Shown piece by piece: positions 60,380 through 64,000 of a stretch of 64,000 nt of DNA. The stretch's first letter is position 1. Every line of letters starts with the position of its first letter. The position numbers were made by a program, and so were the translations under genes. This stretch comes from Sphingobium sp. (GTDB lineage: Bacteria; Pseudomonadota; Alphaproteobacteria; Sphingomonadales; Sphingomonadaceae): contig CP136575.1 in assembly GCA_035196065.1 (NCBI GenBank), positions 1,269,001-1,333,000 of the forward strand. The letters run 5' to 3'. The notes below the pieces were generated by a model. The model worked only from the letters and a program-made list of their open reading frames with translations, had not been told where the DNA came from and ran no database searches.

Positions 60380-60581
60380 GGGTCAGCACGACAAGGAATA
60401 CCGCCGGGCACATCCGCAAGGAACAGCCCGGGCCGCGTTCCCCGTCTTGCCGAAATGCCTCTCAAGGCAGTCGGCTCCCAGCCCGGACGGGGCAATGCTT
60501 GAAAATTTGGGTTGGAACAGGCGTCACGCCCTCCTGGCAATAGTGCCAGCCGGGCCTCTGACATAAAGTGGAGTATGGATC
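60380..60581 (+). promoter_or_regulatory. Structured spacer between rpsJ and rplC
   Basis: About 200 bp without a gene. It is GC-rich and contains a clear pairing CCCCGTC (about 60439-60445) with GACGGGG (about 60488-60494), plus shorter GGC/GCC pairs. It could be a regulatory leader for rplC and later genes, or a processing site. I see no promoter in it. Confidence 0.4.
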
Positions 60582-61403
60582 ATGCGTACTGGCGTGATCG
60601 CTAAAAAGATGGGCATGATGCGCCTCTTCAATGAAGATGGCCGCCACGTTCCCGTCACCGTGCTGGCGCTGGAAGGCTGCCAGGTGGTCGGTGCTCGCCG
60701 CGAAGAGAAGGATGGCTATTTTGCTGTCCGTCTTGGTGCAGGCGCCCGTAAAGCGAAAAATGTGAACAAGCCGCAACGCGGCGAATTTGCCAAGGCACAG
60801 GTTGAGCCCAAGGCTCGCGTTGCCGAATTCCGTGTCGAGAATGAAGATGGCCTGCTGCCCGTTGGCGCAACCATTTCGGCCGAGCATTTCATTGCTGGCC
60901 AGTTGGTGGACATCACCGGTCACACCCAGGGTAAGGGCTTTGCCGGCGCTATGAAGCGTTGGGGCTTCGGCGGTATGCGCGCCAGCCACGGTGTCTCGAT
61001 CTCTCACCGTGCTCATGGTTCGACGGGTAACCGCCAGGATCCGGGTAAGGTTTTCAAGAACAAGAAGATGGCCGGTCACATGGGTGATCGCCAGCGCACG
61101 CAGCAGAACCTTGAAGTGGTTCGCACCGACGTTGCGCGCGGCCTGATCTTCGTCAAGGGCTCGGTCCCCGGTGCGAAGAATGCATGGTTGCTCGTGAAGG
61201 ATGCCGTGAAGGTTTCAACGCCTGAGGGCGTCCCCTTCCCCGGAGCGCTTAAGAACGACAATGAAGTGGCGATCGAGGAAGAAACCATCGTCGCTGCCGT
61301 CGAAACCCCGGAAGCTGAAGTAGCTGCCGAGGCGCCCGCTGTCGAAACCGCTGCTGCAGAGGCTCCCGCCGCTGACGCAGGCGAAGAGAAGAAGGAGGGC
61401 TAA
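60582..61403 (+). CDS. rplC: 50S ribosomal protein L3 with C-terminal acidic extension
   Basis: 273 aa against roughly 205-240 in the family. The core ([118 protein letters not shown]) is normal. From about residue 225 on there is an Ala/Glu-rich tail ([17 protein letters not shown] ... [12 protein letters not shown]) not needed for the L3 fold. Long acidic L3 tails occur in some alphaproteobacteria. Confidence 0.97.
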   Translation: MRTGVIAKKMGMMRLFNEDGRHVPVTVLALEGCQVVGARREEKDGYFAVRLGAGARKAKNVNKPQRGEFAKAQVEPKARVAEFRVENEDGLLPVGATISAEHFIAGQLVDITGHTQGKGFAGAMKRWGFGGMRASHGVSISHRAHGSTGNRQDPGKVFKNKKMAGHMGDRQRTQQNLEVVRTDVARGLIFVKGSVPGAKNAWLLVKDAVKVSTPEGVPFPGALKNDNEVAIEEETIVAAVETPEAEVAAEAPAVETAAAEAPAADAGEEKKEG

Positions 61404-61406
61404 GCC

Positions 61407-62033
61407 ATGAAGCTCAAGGTTCAAACCCTCGACGCCAAGGCAAAGGGTGACATCGAAGTCAGCGAAGCCGTGTTCGGTCTGGAACCGCGCGCGGACATCC
61501 TGCACCGTGTTGTTACCTGGCAGCGCGAAAAGGCACGCGGTACGGCTCGTCCGACCCGCGAGCGTTCGGAAGTTGCCCGCACCGGCAAGAAATTCGGTCG
61601 CCAGAAGGGCGGCGGTACGGCACGTCACGGCGACCGTGCAGCTCCGATCTTCATCGGCGGCGGTAAGGCCCATGGTGCCCGCCTGCGCGACTTTAACCCG
61701 TCGCTTAACAAGAAGATCCGTGCTCTTGGTCTCAAGATGGCGCTGTCGAGCAAGGCGAAGGCCGGCTCGCTGATCGTCCTCGAAGATCTGGACGTCAAGG
61801 ACGGCAAGACCAAGGTTCTTGTTGAAAGCCTTGCAAAGCTCGGCTTCGGCAAGACCACGCTCGTCATCGACGGTGAAGGCGTGAACGACAATTTCCGCAA
61901 GGCTTCGGCAAATATCGTCGGCGTCAATGTGCTCCCCGCTGTGGGCGCCAACGTCTATGACATTCTGAAGCATGAAACGCTGGTCCTGACCCGCGCCGCG
62001 GTTGAGAAACTGGAGGCCCGTTTCAATGGCTAA
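61407..62033 (+). CDS. rplD: 50S ribosomal protein L4
   Basis: 208 aa, lining the exit tunnel. The loop region [52 protein letters not shown] is conserved. In many bacteria L4 regulates its own operon. It overlaps rplW by 8 bp. Confidence 0.98.
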   Translation: MKLKVQTLDAKAKGDIEVSEAVFGLEPRADILHRVVTWQREKARGTARPTRERSEVARTGKKFGRQKGGGTARHGDRAAPIFIGGGKAHGARLRDFNPSLNKKIRALGLKMALSSKAKAGSLIVLEDLDVKDGKTKVLVESLAKLGFGKTTLVIDGEGVNDNFRKASANIVGVNVLPAVGANVYDILKHETLVLTRAAVEKLEARFNG

Positions 62034-62334
62034 GGATAAAGCAATCGACATCCGTCATTATGACGTGATCGTTGCGCCGCACATCACCGAGAAGGCGACG
62101 CTGCTCTCTGAAAACAACGCTGTTGTTTTCAAGGTGGCTGCTGACGCGACCAAGCCGCAGATCAAGGCGGCCGTCGAGGCGCTGTTCGACGTGAAGGTCA
62201 AGGGTGTGAACACCCTGGTGCAGAAGGGCAAGACCAAGCGCTGGCGCGGTAAGCCTTATGTGCGTTCAGACGTTAAAAAAGCCGTTGTGACGCTGGCCGA
62301 AGGCCAGTCGATCGACGTCACCACCGGTATCTAA
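62026..62334 (+). CDS. rplW: 50S ribosomal protein L23
   Basis: 102 aa from ATG 62026 within the end of rpl[55 protein letters not shown] and [27 protein letters not shown] are standard. It forms part of the tunnel exit, binding trigger factor and SRP. Confidence 0.98.
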   Translation: MAKDKAIDIRHYDVIVAPHITEKATLLSENNAVVFKVAADATKPQIKAAVEALFDVKVKGVNTLVQKGKTKRWRGKPYVRSDVKKAVVTLAEGQSIDVTTGI

Positions 62335-62344
62335 GGGCAGGAAA

Positions 62345-63181
62345 ATGGCACTCAAGAGCTACAAACCAACCAGCCCGGCGCGTCGCGGCCTCGTGCTTGT
62401 CGACCGTTCGAGCCTTTTCAAGGGCAAGCCCGTCAAGGCGCTGACCGAAGGCAAGAATAAGACCGGCGGACGCAACAACAAGGGTCACGTTACCTCGCGC
62501 GGTATCGGCGGCGGTCACAAGCAGCGTTATCGCATCGTCGATTTCAAGCGCCGCAAATGGGACATGCCGGCGGTGGTCGAGCGTCTGGAATATGACCCCA
62601 ACCGCACCGCGTTCATCGCGCTGGTGAAATATGAAGATGGCGAAGTTGCCTACATCCTCGCGCCGCAGCGCCTGAATGTCGGTGACACCATCGTCGCAGG
62701 CGAAAAGACCGACGTAAAGCCGGGCAATGCGATGCTCCTGTCGCAGATGCCGGTTGGCACCATCTGTCACAATGTCGAGATGAAGCCGGGCAAGGGTGGC
62801 CAGATCGCCCGTTCGGCAGGCACTTATGTGCAGCTCGTCGGTCGTGATGGCGGCAAGGTCATCGTCCGTCTGAACTCGGGCGAACAGCGCTACATTCTGG
62901 GCAGCTGCATGGGCACGGTTGGCGCGGTTTCGAACCCCGACAACTCGAACCAGACGCTGGCCAAGGCAGGCCGCAACCGCTGGAAGGGCATCAAGCCGCT
63001 TACCCGCGGTGTTGCCAAGAACCCGGTCGACCACCCGCACGGCGGTGGTGAAGGCCGGACCTCGGGCGGTCGCCATCCGGTGACGCCATGGGGCAAGCCG
63101 ACCAAGGGTGCACGCACCCGTTCGAACAAATCGACTGACAAGATGATCATCCGGTCACGTCATGCGAAGAAGAAGAGGTAA
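62345..63181 (+). CDS. rplB: 50S ribosomal protein L2
   Basis: 278 aa. Supports the peptidyl transferase centre. [58 protein letters not shown], and the signature [30 protein letters not shown] with the conserved His are intact. Confidence 0.98.
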   Translation: MALKSYKPTSPARRGLVLVDRSSLFKGKPVKALTEGKNKTGGRNNKGHVTSRGIGGGHKQRYRIVDFKRRKWDMPAVVERLEYDPNRTAFIALVKYEDGEVAYILAPQRLNVGDTIVAGEKTDVKPGNAMLLSQMPVGTICHNVEMKPGKGGQIARSAGTYVQLVGRDGGKVIVRLNSGEQRYILGSCMGTVGAVSNPDNSNQTLAKAGRNRWKGIKPLTRGVAKNPVDHPHGGGEGRTSGGRHPVTPWGKPTKGARTRSNKSTDKMIIRSRHAKKKR

Positions 63182-63184
63182 GTC

Positions 63185-63463
63185 ATGGCTCGTTCCGTCT
63201 GGAAAGGTCCGTTCGTCGACCTTTATCTGCTGAAAAAGGCAGAAACCGCACAGGATGCCGGTGCAAAGGCTGGTCCGATCAAGACCTGGTCGCGCCGCTC
63301 GACCATCCTCCCGCAATTCGTTGGCCTGACGTTCAACGTCTATAATGGCCACAAGTTCGTGCCCGTCGCTGTCAATGAAGACATGGTCGGCCACAAGCTC
63401 GGCGAATTCGCTCCCACCCGTACCTATCATGGTCACGGCGCAGACAAGAAGGGCAAACGCTAA
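63185..63463 (+). CDS. rpsS: 30S ribosomal protein S19
   Basis: 92 aa. [70 protein letters not shown] match S19 fully. It contacts 16S rRNA with S13 in the head. The stop overlaps the next start. Confidence 0.98.
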   Translation: MARSVWKGPFVDLYLLKKAETAQDAGAKAGPIKTWSRRSTILPQFVGLTFNVYNGHKFVPVAVNEDMVGHKLGEFAPTRTYHGHGADKKGKR

Positions 63464-63843
63464 TGGGTAAGCAAGCCGCCCCCCGTCGCGTTGGCGACAA
63501 GGAAGCTTTGGCTGTCGGCACCACCATTCGTGGTTCCGCCCAGAAGCTGAACCTGGTTGCTGCGCTGATCCGTGGCCGCAAGGTCGAAGAAGCGCTCAAC
63601 ATCCTCAGCTTCTCGAAGCGTGCGATGGCTGTTGATGCGAAGAAGGTGCTGGCTTCGGCCATCGCCAATGCGGAAAACAACCACAACCTTGACGTCGACA
63701 GCCTTGTCGTTGCCGAGGCCAGTGTTGGCAAGGCGCTGACCATGAAGCGTTTCCACGCTCGTGGTCGCGGTAAGTCGACCCGCATCATCAAACCTTTCAG
63801 CCGCCTGCGCATCGTCGTTCGCGAACAGCAAGAAGAGGCATAA
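63463..63843 (+). CDS. rplV: 50S ribosomal protein L22
   Basis: 126 aa starting in the rpsS stop. [85 protein letters not shown] is the normal L22 core with its beta-hairpin loop intact. Confidence 0.98.
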   Translation: MGKQAAPRRVGDKEALAVGTTIRGSAQKLNLVAALIRGRKVEEALNILSFSKRAMAVDAKKVLASAIANAENNHNLDVDSLVVAEASVGKALTMKRFHARGRGKSTRIIKPFSRLRIVVREQQEEA

Positions 63844-63846
63844 GTC

Positions 63847-64000
63847 ATGGGTCAGAAGAGCAATCCGATCGGCCTCCGCCTGCAGATCAACCGCACGTGG
63901 GACAGCCGCTGGTTCGCCGAAGGTGCGGACTATGGCCGCATGCTGCTGGAAGACATCAACATCCGCAAGTTCATCATGAAGACGCTGCCCCAGGCTGCGA
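63847..64000 (+). CDS. rpsC: 30S ribosomal protein S3, N-terminal part (cut by window end)
   Basis: The first 51 codons ([30 protein letters not shown]...) are in the window, starting 3 bp after the rplV stop. [22 protein letters not shown] is the S3 start. The rest lies beyond base 64000. Confidence 0.96.
   Translation, partial: MGQKSNPIGLRLQINRTWDSRWFAEGADYGRMLLEDINIRKFIMKTLPQAA

Overview
The window reads as a chromosomal segment of a sphingomonad-type alphaproteobacterium (order Sphingomonadales). The basis is a G+C-rich sequence, protein resemblances throughout, an RcGTA-like structural gene cluster, palindromic intergenic repeats of a type familiar from sphingomonads, and the str/S10 ribosomal operons. 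No genus can be fixed by eye.

Layout. (1) 1-4.0 kb: the N-terminal 506 codons of lnt (minus strand, running off the left edge), a secreted protein, a VOC protein, a YqaA-type membrane protein and a glutathione S-transferase. (2) 4.1-20.4 kb: a nearly complete gene transfer agent (GTA)-like head and tail cluster, in the order small terminase, large terminase, portal, small membrane protein, prohead protease, major capsid, three accessory structural genes, adaptor, stopper, a small ORF, tail terminator, [an opposed secreted-protein gene], tail tube, two tail chaperones, tape measure, a TIM-barrel-like/DUF2460 tail protein, hub (DUF2163), NlpC/P60-like peptidase, tail tip protein and DUF2793. 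Two genes are broken as the sequence stands. The large terminase has an in-frame TAG at 5586-5588 that separates nuclease motif I from motifs II and III. The tail protein has a one-base frameshift near 14416-14424. The cluster also carries two palindromic repeat elements. It is either a decaying GTA or a read with two errors. (3) 20.6-28.3 kb: an OmpA-family protein, glnD, an acyl-CoA synthetase, lgt and a NDUFAF7/MidA-type methyltransferase. (4) 28.3-31.9 kb: an mlaEFD-lipoprotein lipid-transport operon. (5) 31.9-46 kb: mostly metabolic genes, including a HAD phosphatase, SLC13 transporter, pgeF, SDR, EamA exporter, threonine aldolase, MaoC/CitE pair, ferredoxin reductase, tRNA-Thr(GGT), pyrD, ggt and a second acyl-CoA synthetase. 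(6) 46-55.1 kb: ung, gltX, PhoX-like and PhoD-like Tat-exported phosphatases, a SRAP protein, DUF3667, an esterase and a YciB-like membrane protein with an extra N-terminal domain. (7) 55.1-64 kb: a structured spacer with a 23-codon ORF, then rpsL-rpsG-fusA-tuf and rpsJ-rplC-rplD-rplW-rplB-rpsS-rplV-rpsC (the last cut by the right edge).

The GTA-like cluster is the main accessory system. Its genes mostly overlap or abut, pointing to one long transcript. A TTGACA promoter candidate (4041) is followed by a terminator-like hairpin (4095-4141) before the first gene. A 16-bp sequence 25 bp upstream of that promoter recurs upstream of the glutathione S-transferase gene. Other points worth checking are an Arg at S12 position 88 (a known streptomycin-resistance substitution site), a possible small RNA opposite pyrD, and a perfect 11-bp hairpin directly before the glnD start.
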